Shown: positions 24,913-36,059 of the stretch, piece after piece
Numbering within the stretch: position 1 is the first letter of the stretch
Layout: every line of letters starts with the position of its first letter
NCBI GenBank assembly: GCA_009760855.2
Contig: WPIO01000064.1
Span: forward strand, 342,001-406,000
Source: Cristatella mucedo
Taxonomy: Eukaryota > Bryozoa > Phylactolaemata > Cristatellidae
Direction of reading: 5' to 3'
DNA: 64,000 bases
The notes under the pieces: model-generated
Told to the model about the DNA's origin: nothing
What the model saw: only the letters and a program-made list of their open reading frames with translations
The model's database searches: none
Translations under genes and position numbers: made by a program

Positions 24913-25220
24913 AACTAAAGGCGTGGTCCTCCCCCCGAAGGACTTAAAGTTGGTTAGAGAAACAGCTCAACGACTTGAGCTAGCAGAGCCGGGTGGTATG
25001 AGAGCAAGTCTGCTGAGTAAGTATTTTGAATGGAAAAGCTCGACCAAGCGAATAAGAAGCCTTGAGTTTGCATAAATACCTTGAAGTTGATGCATTACTT
25101 GATTGGAAGCAAACGAAAGTCGGAGAGAAGTAGCGTAATACGGCACGACGAACAAACCCAGCTACAATATTTCCCCTGTGCCCTAATTACATAAGCTGGA
25201 AGACCTGCAAGGTCAAAGTT
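24913..25220 (-). mobile_element. LINE-A fragment, opposite orientation
   Basis: Immediately after the (ATT)n tail of the previous copy, the sequence GAACTAAAGGCGTGGTC begins. On the minus strand it corresponds to the GDRAFSS region, and it continues upstream through KQ-ID-like LINE sequence. Its own 3' UTR is missing, so the plus-strand copy probably inserted into or replaced it. Confidence 0.6.
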
Positions 25221-25323
25221 AAAGAATATTCTAGACGGGAAGTTACTTGTGCAGGGCCTGAACTTGATTTGAAATTACACACATATGTACACGTTCAACT
25301 ACTTTGTGGGCCGGATGATCTGC

Positions 25324-25410
25324 AGTCTCAATAGCTCAGTCATCGGTGGAGAGTGCACTCGGCGGGTCACCCTGAGGGTCAGCTAAGGGTCAAGACCTTG
25401 GCGAATGACG
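25324..25410 (+). mobile_element. tRNA-like SINE head or tRNA pseudogene
   Basis: GTCTCAATAGCTCAGTCATC resembles a tRNA 5' half with an A box, and GGGTCAAGACC downstream resembles a B box. Acceptor-stem pairing is not evident. It is not SINE-A or SINE-B and may represent a third family. Confidence 0.3.
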
Positions 25411-25449
25411 GGAAGTCATTGCTGAGTCATTTCTCGCTCCCGGGAATAA

Positions 25450-26090
25450 ATTCTGTTGCTCGCCACTCTCAGTTTCAAGGAAAGTGGAGGCCTTCGATCG
25501 CTCAGTATTTTGAGATTACTACTTTGCTTGCATCTGCCACTATAGGCTACGCCTACATTCAGTCACTCGGATAGGGGTTTGTCTTAGATATGTCGGCATA
25601 CCTACCTGGCATTATCATAGTCGATTACATCAAGCATGATATTGGCATCTTAGGAGACAATTTTCAACTAGAAACAGACGTAGTCATTTAAGCATTATAC
25701 CGGAATTCTCTCGAACAGGTAAATAGTAATGTAAAGCTGAGGTTTTTTTTGAAGCCCTACTTTGCGTGCCGATCTAACTGCACCTTTTATATCCGATAAA
25801 GGTAAAGGTTGAATTTTCGAAAGCCTCATTTATCTGTATATAGCGCAAGAAAAGCCATAGTGTTCATCAGCACCCTTGCACTGAGAGTCAATAATGAGTA
25901 TCCTGCGGGAGAACTAAAATCCACGATCTTGGTCGTTAAGGGCAAACACATTGTGGTGAGGCTAAGACCCTGGGAGCACAGCTCTAAAAAAATAAAGCGG
26001 AGGTTTCGGTACCGTTTTCTCCTCAAAATAAACTCTTTTTTTTTACTTCTACCCTCAAAGCAGACGGCCTATGGTCGGCCTGTACTTTTG
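25450..26090. other. Unassigned intergenic sequence
   Basis: Nothing recognised beyond small open frames. Confidence 0.35.
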
Positions 26091-26094
26091 AAAA

Positions 26095-26370
26095 GGTTTT
26101 AGTATCTTTTGTCATAGAAATCTTGGGTTGTTGCAAATGTACCTAGCTGAAAGAAGGCAAACTTGACAGCCAAGCTGATTTCATAATTGACTGAAAGATT
26201 ATTTCGAAACAGGACATCAAAATTCTGTGCAGATGCGACGACGGATGTGCTGGCAGATCCAATCTTGAGTATTATGTTTCCCATTTGACCTGTGCTTAGC
26301 CAATAAAAATTTGGTCGATAACTAATAGGTCCATAACTATTGCTTAAATTAACCACGTAATGCACGTCAA
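26095..26370 (-). mobile_element. LINE fragment (region between RT core and C-terminus)
   Basis: The minus-strand frame reads ILKIGSASTSVVASAQNFDV, then AVKFAFFQLGTFA, matching the LKIGSA...ARNLG...VKSAYFQLHNIA segment of the copy at 49788-50075. No 3' UTR is present. Confidence 0.75.
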
Positions 26371-26631
26371 GATTACTCCAGGGCTATGGTATAAATATTC
26401 TCATATACGCGTCTTATCAACGTGAGGCATGAGCAGAACAAAATTTAGAAAAAAGCTGTCGTTAGATGAGAATTGTTGCGTCCGATTAAGGATCTTTCGG
26501 AAAAATATGTTTTCCTTATAAACTTACAATATCCTGATGCGATGCAATCGAAATCATTCACTCGAAAATTCGTTTGAACTCCTCAGTATTGATACGAGTT
26601 TTTATTTTTTATCAAAGTAGCTCATCATAGG

Positions 26632-26692
26632 TGAGCCGTGATGGCTCACTAGGTAAGGCGGTTGCTTTTCACGACCTATGCGCCGGAACCTA
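26632..26692 (+). mobile_element. SINE-A, 5' head only
   Basis: GTGAGCCGTGATGGCTCACT, AGGTAAGGCGGTTGCTTTTC and ACGACC match SINE-A closely, then similarity stops. The same head recurs 457 bp downstream at 27089; the intervening GC-rich sequence is unassigned. Confidence 0.65.
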
Positions 26693-27088
26693 CGGTGAAG
26701 AAAAGCTCAGTCTAAGCTGAGTCTGCGCGGCGGTGTTCCTATGGCTACTCTGCCAGCTACTTGTAGCCTTTCTGGGCTGCTGTAGGGGTCCGCCTTCAGG
26801 GTGTGGACCATCGCAAGCGATTGCAGGCATACCGCATACCGTCCGCTATACCGACTTCGGCAGTCCTCTTGGTTTCAACCGGTAGGACTGCTATTGCACC
26901 ATGCATGCGCTTTCTCCGGTCGGCGTGCGCCCCCCTGCTAACCGGCCCACAATAAGCTGTCGGTTTCTGCGCCCAGTTATGGCTTGATATAATTTAACCG
27001 AACGCCAGTCCCCAACTGTGTAGCCTGCTGGCGGAGCAAGCAGGCGCTTGCGTGGTTACAAGTCTAGTCGAGCCCGTATGCGCCACCT

Positions 27089-27265
27089 AGTGAGCCGCGA
27101 TGGCACACTGGGTAAGGCGGTTGCTTTTCACGACCTCAGGCCCGAGGTCGTGGGTTCAAATCCTGCGGCGGGCGATGCTTTATCGCTGCTGCAAGCGGTG
27201 GTGGTAGCCGTCAAGACTCTTCTGTCGCTTTACAAAAGAGGCTGTTAAATCAGCCAGTATTTGTA
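27089..27265 (+). mobile_element. SINE-A, best copy
   Basis: The tRNA-related head has an A-box-like TGGCACACTGG and a perfect B box GGTTCAAATCC at 27153-27163. It is followed by a CGCTGCTGCAAGCGGTGG stem-like block and the end GAGGCTGTTAAATCAGCC. RNA polymerase III would be expected to transcribe an active copy from the internal A and B boxes. Confidence 0.82.
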
Positions 27266-27539
27266 AGACCTTTTTCAAACACGCAAATTCTAAATTATTT
27301 TAGTCGTTCAAGTCTGGGGGTTTCTGGCATTTTAGCACATGTAGATTTTCATTACGCCCAACGAAAAAGCTCCTTGACCTTGGTGTGCGAGATGAGTGGG
27401 CATCGACCTTAGTGTACGAAACGAGTGGGTCATCTCTCTGAGTCATCATGAGGCTGCGGGTAAACAAGACCTGTCTTATCGGTGATGTGTGCCAGGCTCG
27501 ACTAGTGCAACTCACTTTTCGGCAGACTTGCAAAGCATA

Positions 27540-27870
27540 TCCACCCAGGCCTGCACGGCATGTTCTATTGTAATGAATGCATATCCGCCTGCAACTCCAC
27601 AAAACCATAAAGACTATGTGGGTGCTACGCAATAGAGTTTTGTATAGCAAACTCGCAGCCTAAGCGGCTTTCGGTATGCATTCGGTAGCCAACAGACTTC
27701 ATCTCACGCAACAAACAGAATGTGGGAAGCGTAGCAGAGTCAGGAGAACGGTTGAGGTAGTGAGTAGCGTGGAAGTAGCAGCTCAGGACCGCTGAAAAGG
27801 ATGAGCCACAGTCAGCAGCGGGAGAGTAGTTGTCGTTGCGTAAGAAATGCTCTTACTCTCGTCTCATTCT
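27540..27870 (-). mobile_element. LINE-B 3' portion
   Basis: Carries GAGTTTTGTATAGCAAACTC, GCAGCCTAAGCGGCTTTCGG and GAAGTAGCAGCTCAGGAC in the same order as the other LINE-B copies. Non-coding and decayed. Confidence 0.75.
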
Positions 27871-28545
27871 TGAGGGCAAGCCTTAAGAGCAGCAGCATCC
27901 CAACTAACGGAATTCGCAGACGTCTGGAGCGGCACATTGTAACAAGGCACATTGTAATGTTTGGATTTATTGATAGGCAAGGTGAGGCAGCTCCCTGCCG
28001 TTCGGACCATTAATTCCCCAGAGAGCGTGCGTGTGTGGATCCCCTTGCGATGAACGGCTGCCTCTAATCTGCCCGTGTGCTGCCAGTTTTAGGCCATAAT
28101 GGTTTCACGCGCCGCTATGTAGCTTTTTGCACGTAACTCTTCCAGAAGCTTCTTCTTCTCTGGTTGAATTTAAAGGCTTGCTACTAAGTCAATTCTGTAT
28201 AATATCTATAAAGTAATTAAACAAACTCATCGGTGATCTTTATTTAAGACTGGCAATTTGCTTACTTATTTCTCAAAGAACATTTGGAATATGTAGATAA
28301 GGCTAGCTTACTCATCAAGTATAAAGGGAAAATTTTGAACAAGAAAAATCAGAACACATTAAAATAAGTTGATTTATTTAAAATGTCTTTATCAATCATG
28401 TCATTTTTTAAATCTAGTAATCTTTATGCGAGTGTCTTATCTTCCCCTGATACGGCGTATCTTATATTTGCACATGTATATGTAATATGTCATAGATGTT
28501 AATATGTGTATGTAGTATGGTAGCTGAATTAATGATCTCATTGAT
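27871..28545. other. AT-rich unassigned sequence
   Basis: From 28160 the sequence is distinctly AT-rich with no coding signal. Confidence 0.35.
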
Positions 28546-28547
28546 AG

Positions 28548-28645
28548 AGCAGCAGAGGAGCCCTTACGTGTATCACTATTGCTTGCTGTGTGCAATTAAG
28601 GATGGCCCACTGCAGGACTCGAACTCACGATCTTGAATAAACGCA
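28548..28645 (-). mobile_element. SINE-A, partial
   Basis: On the plus strand, CACTGCAGGACTCGAACTCA followed by CGATCTT is the reverse complement of the SINE-A B-box region. The flanking GCAATTAAGGAT matches the copy at 57418. Confidence 0.55.
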
Positions 28646-28994
28646 CGAAGATTTTTTCCAATTCCTTCCTCGCGCTAGAGCGACATATATCTGTCCATGT
28701 GCAAAAATAGGCTCTGGGAGGATTGCATATAGCAAAGTAGTGCAAATTTAAAAATCCTACTGACTCAAATCTGGCAGCTTTCCAATAAGCCAGCTTAAGC
28801 GCGTGCCAATAATTTTCAGAGGAAGTAGAGGCGATCTCCCAGCATATAGCTTAATTTAAGCTTACTAGTCTTGAGAGTGTGTATACCCTGAAGGCAGAGG
28901 TTCGTCAGCATGTAATGCAAAAGTTGGATAAGCAGACATTCCCTTTGTAAATATCATGGCGAACCACCAGTCTGCTGAGAGCGAAGGCTTTTTA

Positions 28995-30375
28995 TTTTAG
29001 TTCGTATGCTCCCAAAGCCTGAAACTCACACCCGACTTGCGTCACGACATCCCCTGACTTGACCACGTTTAAAAAAAGTTAAAAGCGCACCAATTTATGA
29101 CAGCATTTAGCGGGTCCCCGGGATTCGTCCTTTGTGTGCTTGTGCGTGCTGACGCTGTGCATGCTGCCACTAACTGTAGGGGCTCGTGAAATTTTTAGGG
29201 GCTCGTGGTCGCGCGAAGGCGGCGCGACGAAAAGCGTAGCCCCCCCCCCCCGATAAGCGAGTTGTTTCGCTGTCGGCGACGGCTGTATTGTATCGCATAC
29301 AGGCAACACGAGTGAGCGAGCTTGCGTAATGATGTAGTAGCCGTCGTGCACGCTACTCCGGAGCACGTGATGACGAGAGAGAAGAGAGTGGATAGCGTGC
29401 GTACAGGCCGACGCACCGACAGAAAGTGAATTGTGCGCCAAGGAACACGTCACGTGCCAGCAAGAAGTGCGCCCGGCGGGCGAATGGAACGTCGGCGGGG
29501 GTGGGGCAGGAGCCACGTGATGGCGATGACACGCCCACGAAAGCACCCCGCCACCAGTCGAGCCAAGTGACAATTCGCTTAGCTTTGCGACGAACGCAGC
29601 AAGCAGGCGCGGACGAAAATTTCAGTCAAGGTCGAGCCTGGTACTCGGCCCAGTGGTTGGCAGCCGCAGGCGGCCGCGTAGTAGCCGTGCAGCACCTACC
29701 TTGAGGCATGCGTCTCCGATCAGTCTGGGTCTCGCATAGTGGTGGCGTAGTCGGAGCCGAACAGCGCCTGGTCGGCGGCGGCGTTGAGACATAGCCGACA
29801 GCACATACGTGGAGGGGAGCGCTGCCGACGAGCGTCGAGTGGCGGTGCAGTAGTGAAGGGAGTACCGTACCAGTCGGTGGTTGTCAGTTCGTCGCCGAGT
29901 TTCGAGAGTCGAGAGTCGCCGGCACGTGACGTGTTCCTTACAGCGAAATTCCACTTTCTACCTGTGCGTTGGCCTCCGCGAACGCTATCTACTATCTCTT
30001 CTCTCTCATCGCCACGTGCTCCGGAGCAGCACGCACGACGGCCACTACATCAGTATGTGCGCTCGTTCGCTTGAGTTGCCTGTGTGCGATACAATACAGC
30101 CGTCGTCGACAACGCAACAAATCGCTTGTGGGTGCTTTGTTCCTCGTCGCGTCACCATTGCGCACCCACGAGCCCCTACATAACCACGCTTGCATGCTGA
30201 CCCTGTGTATGTCACCCTTTACCATATTATTCATGTTGTTTATCAAGCATGATTCCACTCACCATTCGATCGTGTTTCCTTTGCAGCAAACGTAATGCAC
30301 GTAGAAAGAGATTGAATTCTCTAAGGGCGCTTTATCAAGTGTATTACTATTTTATTATTAGTACTGTTATTATTA
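28995..30375 (+). mobile_element. LINE-A 3' end, split by a fold-back element
   Basis: LINE-A sequence runs 28995-29174 (GCTCCCAAAGCCTGAAACTC to GCATGCTGCCACTAAC) and resumes at 30181 (TAACCACGCTTGCATGCTGA) to an ATT-rich tail at about 30370. Only TAAC is duplicated at the break, which shows where the later element entered. Confidence 0.88.
29175..30180. mobile_element. Fold-back / long-TIR non-autonomous DNA transposon, 1,006 bp
   Basis: The element begins TGTAGGGGCTCGTG and ends with the exact reverse complement CACGAGCCCCTACA. It is flanked by the duplication TAAC (29171-29174 and 30181-30184). Similarity between the two arms extends about 285 bp inward, sharing ACGGCTGTATTGTATCGCA, CTCCGGAGCACGTG and AAGGAACACGTCACGTGCC. 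The left arm has an internal repeat of TAGGGGCTCGTG at 29177 and 29198. No transposase is encoded in the GC-rich ~430 bp centre, so it depends on a partner. The 4 bp duplication fits several cut-and-paste superfamilies and I cannot choose among them. Confidence 0.88.
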
Positions 30376-30379
30376 AGGT

Positions 30380-31940
30380 AGAGATTGCGACGGACGCGGC
30401 CGGAACTTGAGTGCGCTCAGAAAGCAGAAAGCTTAAACTTACAACTGTTGAATTTAGATGTCAAGTGGCGAAAGTTATAGTTAAATTATTTTACTCTAGA
30501 GCATGGAAATGGTTCCACATAACATGCAGTTGTCTACTACCTTAGCCTTGACTGACAATGTAAGCAATCAATTGGTCAATTTTTATGTGCCTGTTATAGC
30601 CACTGTTGAGCCTGTAACTGCTGTAAGTTGCTTTCAGACTGCCGCTGTGCAAACTCTTAAGGTTACGAACTGCATCTTTAATGCTGGATAGGATTTTTTC
30701 TTAGTCTCCACAGTATCAAACGACTTTATTTCAAAGCGACACCCAAAGCTCTCATCTCGCGACTGCTCGCAGTGCAACAGCCCCCAGCCGCTCCGCCTCC
30801 GCGTCCGCTTCGCCGCCCCGCTGCTCTCCCCCGTCTGTGTCGCAACTCCCGCGTCAAGGTCATGCAGCTAATAGCACGCGTCCAAGCTCCTCTGCGGCAC
30901 ACCTAGCTAGCAAACTGCGGAGGAGAGCCTTAACCTTCGCTATCAAGTCACCCAGCCGGCAGTGGCCAAACCTGACGATGCTCACTGTCGTAGTTATTTA
31001 TCTAACTACAGTCTGCGAGCATACTTTTGATGATTTCTAATCAACGAATGATGTGACTGATGTTAACTCTTCTTATTTTCTCGATGAGTATACTTGTATT
31101 TTTTAATGCTGCGAAACGCAGAGATGTGACTATATGGATGTGGTGCATGCAGCTGCTTTACGAAATTCTCGGTGTAGTGACAATGCTAGATATCAGATGC
31201 CGGCGCATTACGATGACGGGAGACCACTACTTTTCTGTTTCTCGAGCTCTACGTTTCCGCGACGACTTCTCTTCGCACTTTCGTCTTGTTTCTTCTTCCG
31301 TCAAAATAAGTTCCTTATTCTGCATTTCTATCTCCGTGGCTTCTTTTGCAAGCATTCCATTGAATTTGCAATTAGACAACCACACACTAGTATTTCGAGG
31401 CGCACATACGTCTACCAACTTCGTGGAGATACGACAATCCTAGGTTTGCTGAATCAATGTCATTTAAGGATAAACGTCAGACTTATTGTTCCTATTCACA
31501 GTAACTTGACCGTTCATTGCCTTTTGAGAGTCTCCCAGTGGGCGTACACTACTATGAAATTCTCCCATCCCGACAACAAGTGTTACTGTTGTTTCTTGTC
31601 TGCTTCATAATTCTCTTCCAAAAATCAAAGTTATCGCGATCATCACACAGGGAAACCGATACAGCTAAGATCAGTTTAGAACTAACCTGTTTACTTGTTG
31701 ACCATATTGCCTAAAAAATGACTTGCCTATTAACATCGAAACTTGCTGCTTACGATTGAGCCCCAATATGACGTGGCCTACCCAATCACGCGCCCATCAG
31801 GTTTGTTTTGCTGACTGCATGTTATATGTCAGTTAGGCACGATCGTGAGGGCCTGTAATCGTTAAGCGATCGTCGTTCAAGTACATACCTAAATTTGATG
31901 GCTGTTGCTAGGGTCCTTCAATTGGTGGTTAACAAAGGAC
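30380..31940. other. Unassigned sequence
   Basis: Several short open frames (31060-31610) share no known domain and overlap in different frames. No splice-bounded exon is convincing. Confidence 0.35.
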
Positions 31941-31949
31941 GGCTGACCC

Positions 31950-32540
31950 AGTGGCCGGGGAGGATGTAATCCGCTCAGCCGGAAGCCCCGCAGGTTTGCT
32001 ATTCCTAGCGTTGTCTCCTTTGCTAAAAGAGCTAGGATGGATGCCGGTTGACCAACAGATTCAGGGCAAGGTTCTTAAACTGACCCACAATGCCCGCCAC
32101 GGCTTGGCTCCTTCGTACCTAGCTGAACTGCTGCATCAGTTTCAGCTTGTTCACGCCCTCAGGTCCTATGTGGACGATAAATTAGCTGTCTCATTCCTCC
32201 GCCTAAAGACCGTTGGCGATAAAAGCTGTAGCTCTGCAGGTCCTAGACTGTGGAACTTGCTTCCACAATTCTTACGCAACGACAACTACTCTCCTACTGC
32301 CGGCTATGGCACATCCTTTTCAGCGGTCTTGAGCTGCTACTTACATGTTACCTACTACCTTAACTGTTCACCTGACTCTGCTATGCTTCCCATTTTCTCT
32401 TTTTTGCATGAGGTAAAGTCTGTTGTCTACCGAATGCGAGGGCGCTACACAAAACTCTCCTGCGTAACACCCACATGGTCTTTATGACTTTGTGGAGTTG
32501 CAGATGGAGATGCATATCCGATATTCTTATACAATGCTTC
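31950..32540 (+). mobile_element. LINE-B, best copy of the 3' coding end
   Basis: An open frame includes LGWMPVDQQIQGKVLKLTHN, ARHGLAPSYLAELLHQ and GPRLWNLLPQ, the conserved C-terminal stretch after the RT of L2-like LINEs. It differs clearly from LINE-A (LPVKQRIDFKV...PAYLSDLL). The 3' UTR follows with TACACAAAACTCTCCTGCGT and AACACCCACATGGTC. The RT core is missing, so it is 5'-truncated. Confidence 0.85.
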
Positions 32541-32639
32541 GACTGTAAATTGATATTTCCTCGTTACTGGTAATTGTAACATTCATTTTTTTAAATCTGA
32601 CCCCCTTTTTGCCAAATGTCTCTCTCACTAACTCACTCA

Positions 32640-35151
32640 TTTTCTCTTGCAGATCAAACGCATGGCCCTGTTCACATAAGAAGTCACACCACAGTTGACC
32701 AGATTTCTCTCCTAAAACTGGATGCTAGCATCACCCATTGTTACAAAACTGCTTATCTGACCCGATGCCAATGTTATTCACACTAAAGTGCGTTCTCTTT
32801 TGCATCCAGAATCTTTAATTAAACGTAAAACCTAGGGACCCTTGACATCAATGCTGTCTGCGCGAAAATAGTATCTTCACCCCTGCTGCTCAACCCGTAT
32901 TCCGACCTGTCATAATTAGTAGAACGCTAAAAAACGACGCTCGCTGACGCACTCGACAAGTTAGAGCATCTGACTAAGGGTACTTCGAGCCCTCGCCCTG
33001 ACGGCCTGTGATTTACCGCGAACATTAAAAAAGCTAGGCCTACTAAGAGCTAGTTTGAGAAAGAATACAAAAGATCAGAACTGGCTGGCCGTCAGCAGGC
33101 AAATGAGGACTCGTGTAGATCATACCAATCTATCCTAGCTAAGACTAAGTGGAGCTTCTATACAAAAATATTATTGAATCCTAAAGGCACAACCCGAAAA
33201 TAAAATTCTGATGTGTACTATCAACTGTGTCTTTAAATGCTCCTACGTTAGCTCTATATCTAGTTAACCTTGTGGCAATGTACCTTATTGCTTCTTTGTC
33301 AGCAATATAGACAAGACCAGTGAGTACATTAGGTATTGGTATTCCTCCTCGTCTACCGTCACTAAATAAGAGCTCCACAGAACTCCCCTCCCTCCATTCC
33401 GTGAAGCACCTCAAAGTCTACATTCAAGGATGCCACGAGTGACTTCATCCTGAAATTCATCTCCCAATCAAAGAAGACTACTAGTCCTCGAGATCCTATA
33501 ACCACTGTCCCAGCTCTATGATGCATAGATCGGCTGCTGCCATTCACAACAGCATACTAGCTATGCTCTTAGCTTCATGACATGCTCCAACTCCTTTTAA
33601 AAAGGCTGCAGCTAGTCTGCTGATTAAGAAACCGTCACTAAGCCAACACAAGAAAGTTTGAGCAGCTTCCGCTCAGTGTCTCATCTACCTTTTTCTACCA
33701 AAGACGCGGGATAAGTTGCGGCAAACCAGCTGAACTCGTACATTGAAACTTCCGACCTAGCAAGCATGTTCCAGTCCGGTTTTATGTTATTCAGATAATC
33801 ACTTTGCAGAGTCAGCATTGCTTCAGGTGCGTAAGATCCTTCTCAGGAATTCATATTTAGGTAAAGTCTCACTCCTTGTTTTCTGCCATTTTTCGGTAGA
33901 GTTTGATTCATCACCAAGTCCTTCTGGAGCCCCTCTCACCCCACCTGAGCATTGCTGCCACTGCACTGCAATGGTTCTGGTCCTACCTCAGTGAAAAACT
34001 CCATATTATTGACGGGCAAAGGTTATCCAAAGAATCGCTTAAGTACGGGATACCTCAGGGCTCATACTCTTCCTCTTGCCAATTTGATTGTCGTGCAAAA
34101 TCTAGGCTCTCACTTCAACGCAGATGACATTCAGTTGCACCTTCGCTTTGATCCCTCCCAGACCTCTAGCACGTCGAATTCTCTCAACTCCCTTGCTGCA
34201 TGCTTTGCTGACATAGATGGCAGCGAGCTTTCTCAAACTTAATGACAATAAAAACTAACTCACTATGTATGATCAAACTAAGAGTAACTCAGAAATTGAA
34301 AAAACTTACGCTCAAAATTGACTCTGCCAGAATACCTTCATTCGCTTCTGCACGAAAGCTTGGTGTATTGTTCCAAAGTACCCTTGCACTAGCCGATCAC
34401 GTCAGTTTCACAGTCAAGTCTGTCTAACTTCAGCTACATAACTTTAAAAAAGACTAGCTGATTCAGCAGGCTCTTTTGTAAGCTACCGAAGAGCTTTTAT
34501 GGCTATCTCCACCGCTTGCAGCGGTGATACAAGATCGCCCACCACAGAATTCGAACCCACGACCTCGGGGGCAAGATTGTGAAAATCAACTACCTTACCT
34601 AGTGAGCAATCACTGCAGGCCTCGCATAGGTAGGGATACTACATCTAAATTGGTCCATGCATTTGTGAAATCCCGTCTCGACTTCGGTAGCTTACTGTTT
34701 GCTGGTCTACTGCCCTGTGCAATCAGGCGCTTATAGTTGGTGCAAGACTCTGCAGCTAGGCCCACCGGTCGCTAGTGTCGCTGTTGCTACATCCACACCT
34801 TATTCCAGCCGACTTGCACTTGTTCCCAGCCAAGCAGCATATCGACTTTAAGGCTTAGTCAATGACTTTTGGATTCCATCGCTCTATGGTTCCAGCTTAC
34901 CTATCAGAACGGCTCCTAAACCAGGCTAGGCATTGTGCCACGAACTTTTCTAAATCAAATCTCTTAGTTACGCCTCGTACAAACCTCAAATCGTTTGAAG
35001 ATCGTACCTTCAGTTCGCATGCTCCCAAAACCTGAAGCTCACTTCCAACTTACCTCACGACATCCCCCGACTTGCCAACATTTAAAAAGAAACTAAAAAC
35101 GCATTCACGTTTTACAGCATTTAATGGGTCCTAATGATTCGTCCCAGGGCC
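32640..35151 (+). mobile_element. LINE-A, longest but heavily decayed copy
   Basis: Segments can be followed in order: the linker upstream of the RT (near 33060-33190), RT motifs near 33850-34160 including a DIQLHL remnant of FADDTQLYL, the KIDSAR...ARKLG region at 34300, and the APKT...FKKKLKTHS C-terminus at about 35000-35110. Frameshifts and stops occur throughout. A SINE-A has inserted at 34450-34630. Confidence 0.7.
34450..34630 (-). mobile_element. SINE-A inserted in LINE-A
   Basis: The plus strand shows the reverse complement of SINE-A: GGCTCTTTTGTAAGCTACCG, CCGCTTGCAGCGG, GAATTCGAACCCACGACCTC, then TTACCTAGTGAGC. It interrupts the LINE between its RT and C-terminal parts. Confidence 0.8.
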
Positions 35152-35480
35152 GGAACTTCCATTAGGCCAACTAGGCAATAGCCACTGGGCGCTGGGCTGA
35201 GGGGCGTCAGAAAAAACTAGAAAACTAAAAGATAGCTCTCTTTTTGTGAGGTACTAAAGACTACTATTAAGCCACTTTCAAATCAGTGCGAACTACTTGC
35301 ATTGGAGGTGAGTGCTAGGGGTTTTGTGAGCATGCCGACGCCCTCGTTCTTTTGGGCGCATTATTCTTAGAGGAAAATGGCTGCAACAGGCAGTCAAAGA
35401 ACTAGGCAGTGCATCTGAAGCCAGCAGTGTCAGGATTTGTTTACAGTACTCGAACCCCTCGTATGGGGTACCTAGCAACT
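35152..35480 (+). mobile_element. Possible hAT transposon terminus
   Basis: CAGGGCCGGAACTTCCATTA followed by GGCCAACTAGGCAATAGCC resembles the 5' terminal sequence of many hAT elements. It begins exactly where the LINE-A match ends. The other end was not found. Confidence 0.35.
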
Positions 35481-35589
35481 AAGGATTGGCTAGAAAGATG
35501 TGCAGTTGTGTTGCAGAGCCCCGTGGAGTCATGTATCTATTTAGCCTGCGAAAAACAACGGTAGAATTCTCTGTTTGTTTCCTATCCAC

Positions 35590-36050
35590 GGTGTGGTTTC
35601 GTTTAATTGATGGCACTACCCCTGATCGCTGCACGAGTGGGCTGCGACACTCGATGTGGTATGCAGTCGGGATGTGCTATTAGTGTTTGTTGTTACAAGG
35701 AAGTCGGAGGGACTCCGGTGGGCGAGAGGGGCGAGGAGAGTCGTGCTTCCGTCTGCTCAGTGCGTTGTGGAATAAACTGGCGGTGGTGCTCGTCGGCTGC
35801 ATCCCGTGCTGTTCATGATGATTACCAAAACTACAAGATATTTCGGCAGCCGTGGAGAACGTAAAATTTAGCCACATCGTCACTCAATTCGACGGCAGCG
35901 GTGACTTTGCGGGTTGGGCTGAAAATTTTGATCAGACATGACTGGAATGCTGAGAGCTTGCCATCAATTAGTTTGATCATTCATCCGAAGCGGCAGTTGT
36001 TCTGGAACGGTGCATGGAGGTCTTGCCTTTCCATTGTTCTTATGTTTACT
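35590..36050 (+). mobile_element. LTR-retrotransposon-like fragment with gag-like start
   Basis: 35590-35830 is related to 41280-41530. It is followed by an open stretch with VTQFDGSGDFAGWAENFDQT at about 35880-35940, resembling the FDG-G-D...W-EKF start of Gypsy gag proteins. A stop follows. The shared upstream block could be the LTR or leader. Confidence 0.4.
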
Positions 36051-36059
36051 GTTGTTCTG

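Noticed and set aside
27089-27265. Functional tRNA gene
   Set aside because: A/B boxes are present but there is no cloverleaf or acceptor pairing; the unit is a dispersed SINE with shared non-tRNA body.
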